Source: JACCSI01 sp035575715 (lineage in GTDB: Bacteria > Acidobacteriota > Vicinamibacteria > Vicinamibacterales > UBA2999). Taken from it: a DNA stretch of 64,000 nucleotides. The notes under the pieces were generated by a model that saw only the letters and a list, made by a program, of their open reading frames with translations, did not search any database and had not been told where the DNA came from. The number at the start of each line of letters is the position of its first letter. The stretch's first letter is position 1. The stretch is taken from NCBI GenBank assembly GCA_035575715.1, contig DATLXN010000004.1, positions 1 to 64,000 of the forward strand, written 5' to 3'. This document shows positions 50,285 to 58,429 of the stretch, one piece after another. Made by a program: the position numbers and the translations under genes.

Positions 50285-52054
50285 ATGAGTATAGATCGAA
50301 GCCGTTGGCGCCTTTGGGCGCTGAGCGGCATCGCGATCATCGGCATCGTGGCAGCCGGGCTGGCGGTGAGCGCCGTTCGAAACCGGCGCGCCACGCCGAC
50401 GCCGCTGGCTGCAGCGATCCGCCTCGCACTGGTCACACCCCGCGACCTCGCCATCGGCGGTGGACCTGACTATCCATTTGGACTGGCGCTGGCGCCCGAT
50501 GGCCGTCGGCTCGCCTTGCCCGCCACCCAGGCGGGAATCCAGCAGCTGTGGCTGCACGATCTGACGACCGGCGACACCCAGTCGCTCCGCGGCACTGAAG
50601 ACGGCGTATTGCCGTTCTGGGCCCCCGACGGCCAGACGCTCGGCTTCTTCAGCCAGAACAAGATGCGCGCGCTCACGCTCGCCAACGGACGAATCACTGA
50701 GCTGGCCGACGCCGCGTCACCACGCGGAGCGGCGTGGCACCCCGACGGCGACATCATCTTCAGCGCGACAGCCGAGGGCGGGCTGTCGCAGCGACGCGCG
50801 GCGGATGGCGTGATCGAACCCCTGACCATCGTCGACACTGGCGCCGGCGAACTGGGACACCGCTTTCCAGTGGTGGTTAACAGCGGTCGCCATCTGCTGA
50901 TGTATGTGCGCGCGAACGTCGCGACGCGCCAAGGCATCTGGATCGCGCCGATCGATCAGCCCTCTGCGCGTACGCGGCTGGTCGGCGGCGACAGTCATGC
51001 GCTAGCCGTTGACGACATGATCATCTTCGGGAGCGATAAGGCACTGGTCGGGCAGCGAATCGATTTCGCACAGCACGCACTGACCGGCCGCCCCGTCCTG
51101 CTCGGCACCTCGGTGGGTCGCGGCAGCCACAACCAGTTGTTTGCGGCGGCCTCTGGCGACGTGCTGCTCTTCGGCCCGCCGGTGCCAGGTCTGCGCGAAC
51201 TGCGCTGGGTCGATCGCAGCGGAGCGCCCAGCGGCATGGTCGGTGAAGCGATGGAGGCTTGGGATGCGCGTCTGTCGCCGCGCGGATCGACCGTCGCCGT
51301 GACCCGCGCCGACCCGCAACTCGGCACCCTGGACATCTGGGTCTACGACGGCGAGAAGCCATTGCCGAGACGCATTTCGCTCGCGATCGACGTCGACGAA
51401 TCGCCGGTGTGGGCCGAAGATGCGGCGCAGCTCGCGTGGGTGACCGGGCGGCGAGCCGTCATGACACGCGGCGCCGGCGCCCAGTTACCGGAGGAGGTGG
51501 TCCGCAGGTTCGCGCATCCGGTGCGGGTCAGCGATTGGTCGGCGGACCATCGATGGATGGTGATCACCGAGTCACGGCCGGACACGCGCGATGACATCTG
51601 GCTACTTGATGCCAACGGCCGCGCCGAGCCGCGGGCATACGCGCAGACGCCGTTCAACGAGGCCCAGGGAACGGTGTCGCCGAGCGGGAAATGGATCGCC
51701 TACGCGTCCGACGAATCAGGGCGATTCGAGATCTACGTCGATGCGTTCCCGACACCCGGCCGGCGCGCGTTGTTGACGACCGGTGGCGGCAGCGATCCGC
51801 GCTGGCGCGCCGACGGCGGCGAACTGTTCTTCCGGCGCGGCACGGAGCTGCATGCGGTCAAGACCAGCGCGGCCGGCGACCGGCTGGAGGCGGTGTCGTC
51901 CGAACGGCTCCTCGATGTCGGCGCCGAGCTTCGCGGTTATGACGTGGCACCCGACGGCCAGCGATTTCTGATCAATGTCGCGGCCACCAACGCGGCCCCG
52001 CGTGCGCCCACCGTCGTGGTCAACGTGAGGAGTCTGCTACCATCCGCGCCATGA
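50285..52054 (+). CDS. Membrane-anchored TolB/PD40 beta-propeller protein
   Basis: 589 aa. One N-terminal helix (WALSGIAIIGIVAAGLAVSA) anchors a periplasmic propeller with LALAPDGRRLALPATQAGIQ, PFWAPDGQTLGFFSQNKMR, ARLSPRGSTVAVTRADPQLG and GTVSPSGKWIAYASDESGRF. This is the arrangement of the sensor half of acidobacterial Ser/Thr kinase-propeller fusions, but no kinase domain is present here. The ligand or partner is unknown. The stop overlaps the start of the MBL gene by four bases (ATGA), so the two are coupled. Confidence 0.8.
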   Translation: MSIDRSRWRLWALSGIAIIGIVAAGLAVSAVRNRRATPTPLAAAIRLALVTPRDLAIGGGPDYPFGLALAPDGRRLALPATQAGIQQLWLHDLTTGDTQSLRGTEDGVLPFWAPDGQTLGFFSQNKMRALTLANGRITELADAASPRGAAWHPDGDIIFSATAEGGLSQRRAADGVIEPLTIVDTGAGELGHRFPVVVNSGRHLLMYVRANVATRQGIWIAPIDQPSARTRLVGGDSHALAVDDMIIFGSDKALVGQRIDFAQHALTGRPVLLGTSVGRGSHNQLFAAASGDVLLFGPPVPGLRELRWVDRSGAPSGMVGEAMEAWDARLSPRGSTVAVTRADPQLGTLDIWVYDGEKPLPRRISLAIDVDESPVWAEDAAQLAWVTGRRAVMTRGAGAQLPEEVVRRFAHPVRVSDWSADHRWMVITESRPDTRDDIWLLDANGRAEPRAYAQTPFNEAQGTVSPSGKWIAYASDESGRFEIYVDAFPTPGRRALLTTGGGSDPRWRADGGELFFRRGTELHAVKTSAAGDRLEAVSSERLLDVGAELRGYDVAPDGQRFLINVAATNAAPRAPTVVVNVRSLLPSAP

Positions 52055-53115
52055 CGAGACCGCGACTGTTCTTACTCGTTACGCTGGTATGCCTCGGCGC
52101 CGGCTCCATCGTGTTTGGCCGTCAGACGCCGCCGCGCCCGCCAGGGACCACCTATACCGGCCCGGCGTTCACCTTCAACAAGATTCAAGACGGCATCTAT
52201 CACGCGGTCGGCACCGGCAGCCTGGTAGTGATGTCGAACGCAACCATTATCGAAGGCGAACGCGATGTCCTCGTCGTTGACTCTCATGTGTCGCCGGGCG
52301 GCGCGTGGGCGCTGCGTGAAGAGCTCAAGGCGATCACCGCGAAGCCGATTCGCTACGTGGTCAACTCGCACTATCACTTCGATCATTCGCACGGCAATCA
52401 GGTCTACGGACCGGACGTCGAAATCATCGGCCACGAGTTCGCACGCGAGATGATGGTCGCCGGCAAGTCCCAGGACTCGCGGGCGCGCGAGTTTTTCGTC
52501 GGCGGCGTGCCCACTACGATCACGACGCTCGAGGGGCGTCTCGCCGCGGCCACCGACGCCAAGGAACGTGCGACGCTGCACACGCAGATCGCGGTGCAAC
52601 GCAATCATCTCGAAGGCACCAATGCGGTCACCGCAACTCCGCCCAACGTCACGCTGACCCACACCATGACGCTCTTTCGCGGCGATCGCGAGATCCGCAT
52701 TCTGCATCTGGGCCGCGGGCACACCGCCGGAGACCTCATCGTGCATTTGCCGAAGGAACGGATCATCGCCACCGGCGACCTGCTCGTCGAGAACACGTCA
52801 TACATGGGCGACGCCTACTTCAGCGAATGGATTGACACGATCGAAGTGATGAAGAGGCTCGACTTCGACACGGTGTTGCCGGGGCATGGTCAGTCATTCA
52901 AGGGCAAGAACAAGCTCAGTCACTGGCAGGCCTACCTGCGGGACTTCTGGGCGCAGGCGCAAAAGTTCCACCAGACGGGCGTGCCGGCTGAGGAAGCCGC
53001 CAAGCAAGTCGATCTGCGCGGCAACGCGATCAATTACCCGGGTATTCGCACGCCGGGGATCACACCCAATCACGCCATGCTCCGCGCTTACGAACTCCTC
53101 GGACAACCAAGATAA
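52051..53115 (+). CDS. Exported MBL-fold metallo-hydrolase
   Basis: 354 aa with a signal peptide (MTRPRLFLLVTLVCLGAGSI). Zinc motifs: HxHxDH in VVNSHYHFDHSHGNQVYG (about residue 112), His in LGRGHTAGDLIVHLPKERII, and the later Asp in ATGDLLVENTSY and His in VLPGHGQSF. The fold fits class B beta-lactamase-like hydrolases; activity could be lactamase, quinoprotein-relay or other. A helical C-terminal tail (about 290-350) is shared with other secreted MBL proteins of this type. It is coupled to the propeller gene. Confidence 0.88.
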   Translation: MTRPRLFLLVTLVCLGAGSIVFGRQTPPRPPGTTYTGPAFTFNKIQDGIYHAVGTGSLVVMSNATIIEGERDVLVVDSHVSPGGAWALREELKAITAKPIRYVVNSHYHFDHSHGNQVYGPDVEIIGHEFAREMMVAGKSQDSRAREFFVGGVPTTITTLEGRLAAATDAKERATLHTQIAVQRNHLEGTNAVTATPPNVTLTHTMTLFRGDREIRILHLGRGHTAGDLIVHLPKERIIATGDLLVENTSYMGDAYFSEWIDTIEVMKRLDFDTVLPGHGQSFKGKNKLSHWQAYLRDFWAQAQKFHQTGVPAEEAAKQVDLRGNAINYPGIRTPGITPNHAMLRAYELLGQPR

Positions 53116-53117
53116 AA

Positions 53118-53187
53118 ACAACACGAAGAACACGAGCACGAAGACATCATTTTTATGTTCTTCGTGACCTTCGTGTCCTTCGTGTTG
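53118..53187. repeat. CACGAAG palindromic intergenic element
   Basis: CAACACGAAGAACACGAGCA on the left and GACCTTCGTGTCCTTCGTGTTG on the right form a long imperfect hairpin around a T-rich centre. It fills most of the gap between MBL and exonuclease III. Very similar AACACGAAGG-type palindromes are common between genes in several environmental phyla (recalled from experience, not checked). Confidence 0.7.
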
Positions 53188-53199
53188 CATTTGAATGCG

Positions 53200-53961
53200 A
53201 TGAAGATTGCTACATGGAATGTCAACGGCATCCGCGCTCGCCAGGCGCAGTTGCTCGAGTGGCTCGCGACTGAACGCCCCGACGTGGTCTGCCTTCAGGA
53301 GATCAAAGCGTCACCAGATCAGCTGACCTTCGAGCTTCGTGACATCGACGGCTACTGGGGCCACTGGCACGGCGGCAAGGGTTACTCCGGGGTCGCTCTG
53401 CTGATCGCGAAAACGTTCGCGCCGTCAGGGCCGGCGATCTTTCATCCCGACTTTGATTTTGAGCAGCGGATCTGCACTGTGACGCTGGCAACGCCGTCAG
53501 GCGATGTGACGGTCGCCTCGGTCTATGTACCGAATGGCGGTAAGGACTTTGCCGCCAAGATGCGCTTTCTCGAAGGCATTGAAACGTGGGCCGCCGAGGC
53601 GCAACTGGCGGCGCGAGCGCTGGTGATCTGCGGCGACCTCAATGTCGCGCGCAGCGATATGGACATCCATCCGAAAGAACGCAAGCCGAACCAGGTGGGC
53701 GCACGACGGGATGAGCGCGCGACCTTCGAGCAGATCCTGTCGCACGACCTGGTCGATGTCGGCCGCACGCTCGAACCGACCAACGACAACCTCTTCACGT
53801 GGTGGGCGCCGTGGCGCAACATGAAGGACCGCAACATCGGCTGGCGGATCGACTACGTGCTGGCGACGTCATGGCTCGCGGCCAAGGTGCGAACGATGGT
53901 GGTGCAACGCGAAATCGGCACCAGTGACCACGGCCCCGTCGTCGCGACCTTTGAGCTGTAG
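53200..53961 (+). CDS. xth: Exodeoxyribonuclease III
   Basis: 253 aa from ATG 53200. The frame runs upstream into the palindromic element, but MKIATWNVNGIRARQ is the canonical start. Catalytic landmarks: VCLQEIKASPDQL with the metal-binding Glu, ASVYVPNGG, ICGDLNVARSDMDIHPKE with Asp and Asn, WRIDYVLATSWLAA, and TSDHGPVVATFEL with the terminal Asp-His. It cuts AP sites and degrades 3' ends in base-excision repair. Confidence 0.95.
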   Translation: MKIATWNVNGIRARQAQLLEWLATERPDVVCLQEIKASPDQLTFELRDIDGYWGHWHGGKGYSGVALLIAKTFAPSGPAIFHPDFDFEQRICTVTLATPSGDVTVASVYVPNGGKDFAAKMRFLEGIETWAAEAQLAARALVICGDLNVARSDMDIHPKERKPNQVGARRDERATFEQILSHDLVDVGRTLEPTNDNLFTWWAPWRNMKDRNIGWRIDYVLATSWLAAKVRTMVVQREIGTSDHGPVVATFEL

Positions 53962-53963
53962 CC

Positions 53964-53987
53964 GGTCGTCAGTCGTCAGTCGTCAGT
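53964..53987. repeat. GTCGTCA heptamer tandem repeat
   Basis: Three and a half copies of GTCGTCA just after the xth stop, in the gap to the convergent hemerythrin gene. Confidence 0.85.
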
Positions 53988-53993
53988 TGCGGT

Positions 53994-54437
53994 TTATGCG
54001 CGTTTGCGAATGGCGGCCATCTTCGCGCCCAGGTCGGTCAGCGTCACCTGGCTGAGCGCGCCGCGCGCGCGGGTGAAGAGTTCCGCTTCGGCCTCGACCT
54101 GCTGCTCGAGGTTCGATTTCAGCACCTTCAGCTTGGCCTGCCAGTGATCGGTTTCCTCCGGGACCTCGAGAAGTTCGTCAAGAATGACGTCGGTCAGCAG
54201 CGGGCTATCGAGCCCGTCGAGCATGATCGACTTGGCCTTGTCGCCCCCCGCGCGTAACGCCGGATAGAAGACGTCGTCTTTCATCCGTTTGTGGGCGGTG
54301 AGTTCGGCGCGAATGTGCTGCAGCAGACCGGCACGCGCCGCCGGGTCGTTGTTGGCCAGGGCATCGTCGAACAGTTTCTTAATCGCGTCCTGGTCTTGCT
54401 TGATCAACTCGAGTGCGTCCACATCCACCTCAACCAT
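53994..54437 (-). CDS. Hemerythrin HHE domain protein
   Basis: 147 aa from ATG 54437. LELIKQDQDAIKKLFDDALA starts the four-helix bundle and LLQHIRAELTAHKRMKDDVF carries the H-x3-E and H-x4-D/E pattern that binds di-iron or acts as a HHE motif. VPEETDHWQAKLKVLKSNLE provides the further His. Members sense or bind oxygen, NO or iron. It begins 2 bases after the end of the cysteine-cluster gene, implying an operon. Confidence 0.8.
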   Translation of the reverse strand: MVEVDVDALELIKQDQDAIKKLFDDALANNDPAARAGLLQHIRAELTAHKRMKDDVFYPALRAGGDKAKSIMLDGLDSPLLTDVILDELLEVPEETDHWQAKLKVLKSNLEQQVEAEAELFTRARGALSQVTLTDLGAKMAAIRKRA

Positions 54438-54439
54438 TG

Positions 54440-55510
54440 TTATGACGACCACGCGCGCGCCAGCGCGTCGCGCTCCGTCAGATGTATCAACAGTAGATCC
54501 GTTTGTCGAATCGCGTGCATCAGCGCCCCCCTCGGCGATGCGCTTGCGCGGTGGCCGGCGCCGCGAATCAGCTCCGCCCGCAGCACGGCCAGTGTGGTGT
54601 GCAGCTTGGCGACCGTCGATCGCAAACCGTGGCCTTGGTAGGCCGCCCACGAGGCAAAGGCGTGAGCCGCGAGGAAGCGATTGATGACGTCGCGGTGGCC
54701 GCGCCAGGACGCGGCAAGCCAACCGTCCCACTCGGCCGTGGCGTTCGCCGGATAGTCAGGCCAGGTGTGTCCGGGCGCCAGCGCCGCCCGCGCCGCCTCG
54801 AAGCGGCGGGCCTCGGCGACCCAGTCGATGGCCGCCAGCGCCTCGGGCGTCGGGAGTGCGGTGATCACGGTGGTGAGGCTGCCGTCGCCGGGACGCCACT
54901 GCGCCACCTGTTCTGATTGCCGCGCGAGACCGGCCAGTGCGGCTTCGGGGCCCAGGTGGCTGGCGGTCAGAATGCGCACCGCATGCTGTTCCCACGCAGC
55001 GTAGCTGTCGTCATCCATCAGCACTCGTTCGGTGAGTGACGGCGGCAACGCGTCGCGCGCATCGAGCCCCTCCGGCCGACCGCCCGCCACTGACGGGCCT
55101 TCGACGACGGCGACTGGCCCGCGATGGGCAAACAGCATCTCGGCGGCTGTCGGGCAGTAATGCGACAACGTGACGAAGACGCCGCGCCGATCGATCAGGC
55201 ATTCGCGTGGAAAGTGCTGACACGCCGACGGCAGCGCGTCAGGGCCGAGCGCCTGATGAATGTCGCAGCGTGCGTCGCCATGAAAGATGCACCGCTGGTC
55301 GTTGGTCGCAAGCACGCCGGCGAACTCTGCTGGCGCACCTGAAGCCTGCATCAGCCAGCCGTCGTCTCCTTTCAATCCGCGAATCGCGCTGACCCGCGAC
55401 GCTTCCAACGGGATCGGCCACCCCGACGAACAACACGCCCCGGCGTCGCGGCAGCCGTATCCGACGTGCATTGAGAGCCAGAAGGTTTTCACGCGCAGTG
55501 CCGAAGCCAT
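54440..55510 (-). CDS. YkgJ-type cysteine-cluster protein
   Basis: 356 aa. The first third carries the Cys cluster: VGYGCRDAGACCSSGWPIPL (C-x5-CC), QRCIFHGDARCDIHQALG and LPSACQHFPRECLIDRRGV, followed by LSHYCPTAAEM. This is the pattern of YkgJ/FliB-type zinc- or iron-chelating domains. The helical C-terminal two thirds are not recognised. In FliB the cluster accompanies lysine methylation, but no methylase motif is visible here. It is cotranscribed with the hemerythrin protein, suggesting an iron- or redox-related role. Confidence 0.7.
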   Translation of the reverse strand: MASALRVKTFWLSMHVGYGCRDAGACCSSGWPIPLEASRVSAIRGLKGDDGWLMQASGAPAEFAGVLATNDQRCIFHGDARCDIHQALGPDALPSACQHFPRECLIDRRGVFVTLSHYCPTAAEMLFAHRGPVAVVEGPSVAGGRPEGLDARDALPPSLTERVLMDDDSYAAWEQHAVRILTASHLGPEAALAGLARQSEQVAQWRPGDGSLTTVITALPTPEALAAIDWVAEARRFEAARAALAPGHTWPDYPANATAEWDGWLAASWRGHRDVINRFLAAHAFASWAAYQGHGLRSTVAKLHTTLAVLRAELIRGAGHRASASPRGALMHAIRQTDLLLIHLTERDALARAWSS

Positions 55511-55560
55511 TGTAAAGAACCGCGTTCGGCACTACTGTTCACCGACTCCGGAGGTTCCGA

Positions 55561-57183
55561 ATGATCGGCCAAATGATGAAGCAACCGTTGCTGATCTCGA
55601 GCCAGATCGAGTTCGCGGCGCGATTCCATAGTTCTGTCGAAGTGGTGACACGCACGGTCGAGGGTCCGATTGATCGCTCCTCGTGGGGCGAGGTCGCGCG
55701 GCGCTCCCGGCAGCTCGCCAACGCCCTGCAGCGGATGGGCATCAAACGCGGCGATCGCATCGCGACGATCGCATGGAATACGCATCGCCATCTCGAGGTC
55801 TATTTTGCAGTCTCGAGTTTCGGTGCGGTCCTTCACACCATCAACCCGCGCTTGCCGGTCGACCAACTGCGGTATGTCGTCGATCACGCCGAAGACACTG
55901 CCCTGTTCTTCGACACGACTTTCGTCAAACTCGCGCAGTTCCTCGCCAAGCAGCCGAATCCGATCAAGCATTACATCGCACTCACCGACGCGGCGCATCT
56001 GCCTGCTGATGCCGAGATCTCCGGTCTGCAAAATTACGAAAGCCTGATCGCAGGCGAACCGACCACATTCGAATGGCCGCAGTTCGACGAAGACACCGCA
56101 TCGTCGCTGTGCTACACGTCGGGCACCGCCGGGTTTCCGAAGGGTGTCCTCTATTCACACCGTTCGACGGTGATTCATTCCTACGCCATCTGCATGCAGG
56201 ACGCGCTGGGGATCTGCGCGGCGGACGTCACGTTACCCGTGGTGCCGATGTTTCACGTCAACGCGTGGGGCGTGCCGTACGCAACGGCGATGAGCGGGTC
56301 CAAGCTCGTCCTGCCTGGTCCGGGTCTCGATCCGGTAAACCTGCTCGAACTGATCGAAAGCGAACAAGCCAACAGCCTGCTCGGCGTGCCGACGGTCTGG
56401 ATGGCGCTGCTGGCCCACGCGCGCGCGCAGGGCAAGAGGCTGTCCTGGGTCAAGAAGGTGGTCATCGGCGGTTCGGCGTGTCCGCCCCCGATGATCGAGG
56501 CCTGGGAGAAAGAACATGGCGCCCGCGTGATTCATGCGTGGGGCATGACCGAAATGAGTCCACTCGGAACGACCGGGGTGCTGTTGCCGAAACACGAAGC
56601 GATGGACGAGGCACGCCGCTTTGCCGTCAAGTGTAAGCAGGGCCGGCCAATCTTCGGGGTCGATATGCGATTGGTCGATGACGATGCCGTGGTGATCGCA
56701 CACGACGGCAAGACCTCTGGCCATCTGCAGGTGCGCGGCTTGTGGGTTGCCGACTCCTACTACAAACGCGATCGGGACGAAGCGCACCAGGATGAGTGGT
56801 TCTACACCGGCGATATCGCGTCGATTGATTCCGATGGCTACATGCAGATCACCGATCGCAGCAAGGACGTGATCAAATCCGGCGGCGAATGGGTCAGCAG
56901 CATCGATCTCGAGAACGCGGCGATGTGTCACCCGTCGGTGCAGCAAGCGGCCGCCATCGGTATTCCGCATCCCAAGTGGCAAGAGCGTCCGTTGTTGATC
57001 GTCGTCAAAGCGCCCGGCAAAGAGCTCGAGCGCGAGGAGCTGCAGCGGTTTCTCGAAACCAAGCTGGTGAAATGGTGGCTGCCCGATGCGATCGAGTTCA
57101 TCGACGCACTGCCACTCGGTGCCACGGGGAAGGTCCTCAAGCGCGAGCTGCGACAGATGTTTGCCGACTACAAACTCAAATGA
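55561..57183 (+). CDS. Acyl-CoA synthetase (AMP-forming, FadD-like)
   Basis: 540 aa. Adenylation motifs: A3 in LCYTSGTAGFPKGVLYSHRS (about 182-201), A5 HAWGMTEMSPLG, A7 in DEWFYTGDIASIDSDGYMQI, A8 in DRSKDVIKSGGEWVSSIDLE and the catalytic Lys near the end in PLGATGKVLKRELRQMF. The VVPMFHVNAWGVPYATAMSG loop is typical of medium/long-chain fatty acyl-CoA ligases. GGAGG before ATG 55561 supports the start. The stop overlaps the next gene by four bases. Confidence 0.93.
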   Translation: MIGQMMKQPLLISSQIEFAARFHSSVEVVTRTVEGPIDRSSWGEVARRSRQLANALQRMGIKRGDRIATIAWNTHRHLEVYFAVSSFGAVLHTINPRLPVDQLRYVVDHAEDTALFFDTTFVKLAQFLAKQPNPIKHYIALTDAAHLPADAEISGLQNYESLIAGEPTTFEWPQFDEDTASSLCYTSGTAGFPKGVLYSHRSTVIHSYAICMQDALGICAADVTLPVVPMFHVNAWGVPYATAMSGSKLVLPGPGLDPVNLLELIESEQANSLLGVPTVWMALLAHARAQGKRLSWVKKVVIGGSACPPPMIEAWEKEHGARVIHAWGMTEMSPLGTTGVLLPKHEAMDEARRFAVKCKQGRPIFGVDMRLVDDDAVVIAHDGKTSGHLQVRGLWVADSYYKRDRDEAHQDEWFYTGDIASIDSDGYMQITDRSKDVIKSGGEWVSSIDLENAAMCHPSVQQAAAIGIPHPKWQERPLLIVVKAPGKELEREELQRFLETKLVKWWLPDAIEFIDALPLGATGKVLKRELRQMFADYKLK

Positions 57184-57548
57184 TCCTGTTGATGTTCGCC
57201 GTCGTGGCGGCAATGGCGATCGGCATCCCGGTTGCCGCCTACCTCTATACCGTGCGCCGCGCCCGCGAGGTGCAGCTGCTGACCACGCACGGCGTCTCGC
57301 GGCAGGCGCGCGTGACTGAGCTCGTCTACAAGATGAAGGGCGGGATCTTCCGCGGCATCACCTACCAGTTCGAGGTCGCCGGTGGCCAGGCGTATCGCAA
57401 ATTCATCGCCTTGCCCTCCACCGAAGATGTGCGCTTTGCCACGGGCGGAACCGTCGAAATCGTCTACCTTCAAAGTGACCCACGGATCAGTTCGCTGAGG
57501 GAGATCGTCGATCGGACACGAAAGCTACACAGTAAAATCAAGGCGTAG
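57180..57548 (+). CDS. DUF3592-like small membrane protein
   Basis: 122 aa from ATG 57180, overlapping the acyl-CoA synthetase stop (ATGA). One N-terminal helix (MILLMFAVVAAMAIGIPVAA) is followed by a small beta domain with GVSRQARVTELVYKMKGG, FRGITYQFEVAGGQAYRKFI and TGGTVEIVYLQSDPRISSL, the strand order of DUF3592 proteins. The function is unknown. It is coupled to the synthetase. Confidence 0.65.
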   Translation: MILLMFAVVAAMAIGIPVAAYLYTVRRAREVQLLTTHGVSRQARVTELVYKMKGGIFRGITYQFEVAGGQAYRKFIALPSTEDVRFATGGTVEIVYLQSDPRISSLREIVDRTRKLHSKIKA

Positions 57549-57567
57549 CATCGTTTTCGGAGGGTCC

Positions 57568-58416
57568 GTGTCGCGCATTTGCCGCCTCAGCTTCAATTTG
57601 ATCGTCCTGCTCTTTCTCGCCACGGCTTCGGCGTGGGCGCAGCCTGGTCAAGCGACTGGTTCGCTCACCGTGGACCGCGTCGCGACGCCATTGACGCATG
57701 CGGTGCGGACGACGCGGCCCAACCTGTTCAGCGACTTTTTCTCCGACACCGTGGTGGTGTTGAGTAACCGCCCGCTGACGATGGCAGAAGCCGCTGACGG
57801 CACCGCGCTACTTGCACGCGCGCAACAGGGTGACTTCGTCGCGCTTGCCGTCCGGTTCGACGGCCGGCCCAAGCGTGGCCAGCTATTCAACGTCGCGGTG
57901 ACGCATCGGGGTTTGACCGAGACAGCGCTGCTGCCCGACGTCTGGTTCAAATACAGCTATAAGGCCGGCGTCGGCAGCCTGTCGTTAGCGACACGCGAAT
58001 TCAGTGGACGGTACTACGAGGTCACCTCCGAGTTCACCGTACCGGTTCCGGTGGAGACACAGACCAGTGCGGATGCGCCGGCGATTCCACTTGCCGGCTT
58101 GCCGCCGCCGAGCAAGACCGACGCGGATCGCGCGGCGGCATCCGCCCTCTTGATTGCCGCGTTGCAGGAAGGGGACGAAGCGCGCTCGCTCGCGATCGTT
58201 GAGCTCGGAGTCGACCCCAACGCACGCGATCAGAAGATGCAGATTCCGTTGATCAACTGGGCCGTGTTGATGTGCCAACCGCCGGTCGTGCGCGCACTTG
58301 TTGAACTCAAGGTCGATCTGTCGCACCAACGGCTGCCGGGGATGACCCTACTCAGCGAAGCCATGGCGGCCTGCCCCGACGCAGTCTCTTTTTTACGCGC
58401 CGGCGGCGCGCAATAG
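57568..58416 (+). CDS. Exported protein with C-terminal ankyrin-like repeats
   Basis: 282 aa from GTG 57568, with GGAGGG just upstream. A signal peptide (SRICRLSFNLIVLLFLATAS, then AWAQ) leads into an unrecognised beta-rich domain (about 30-185). The C-terminal part (about 190-282) follows ankyrin-repeat spacing: ALLIAALQEGDEARSLAIVE, LGVDPNARDQKMQIPLINWA, PVVRALVELKVDLSHQRLPG and MTLLSEAMAACPDAVSFLRA. The role is unknown; periplasmic protein binding is plausible. Confidence 0.6.
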   Translation: MSRICRLSFNLIVLLFLATASAWAQPGQATGSLTVDRVATPLTHAVRTTRPNLFSDFFSDTVVVLSNRPLTMAEAADGTALLARAQQGDFVALAVRFDGRPKRGQLFNVAVTHRGLTETALLPDVWFKYSYKAGVGSLSLATREFSGRYYEVTSEFTVPVPVETQTSADAPAIPLAGLPPPSKTDADRAAASALLIAALQEGDEARSLAIVELGVDPNARDQKMQIPLINWAVLMCQPPVVRALVELKVDLSHQRLPGMTLLSEAMAACPDAVSFLRAGGAQ

Positions 58417-58429
58417 CAGCCGCGCGACT

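Noticed and set aside
53155..53199. Start of exonuclease III inside the palindromic element
   Set aside because: The 15 added residues (FFVTFVSFVLHL) are translated repeat; the family begins MKIATWNVNG.
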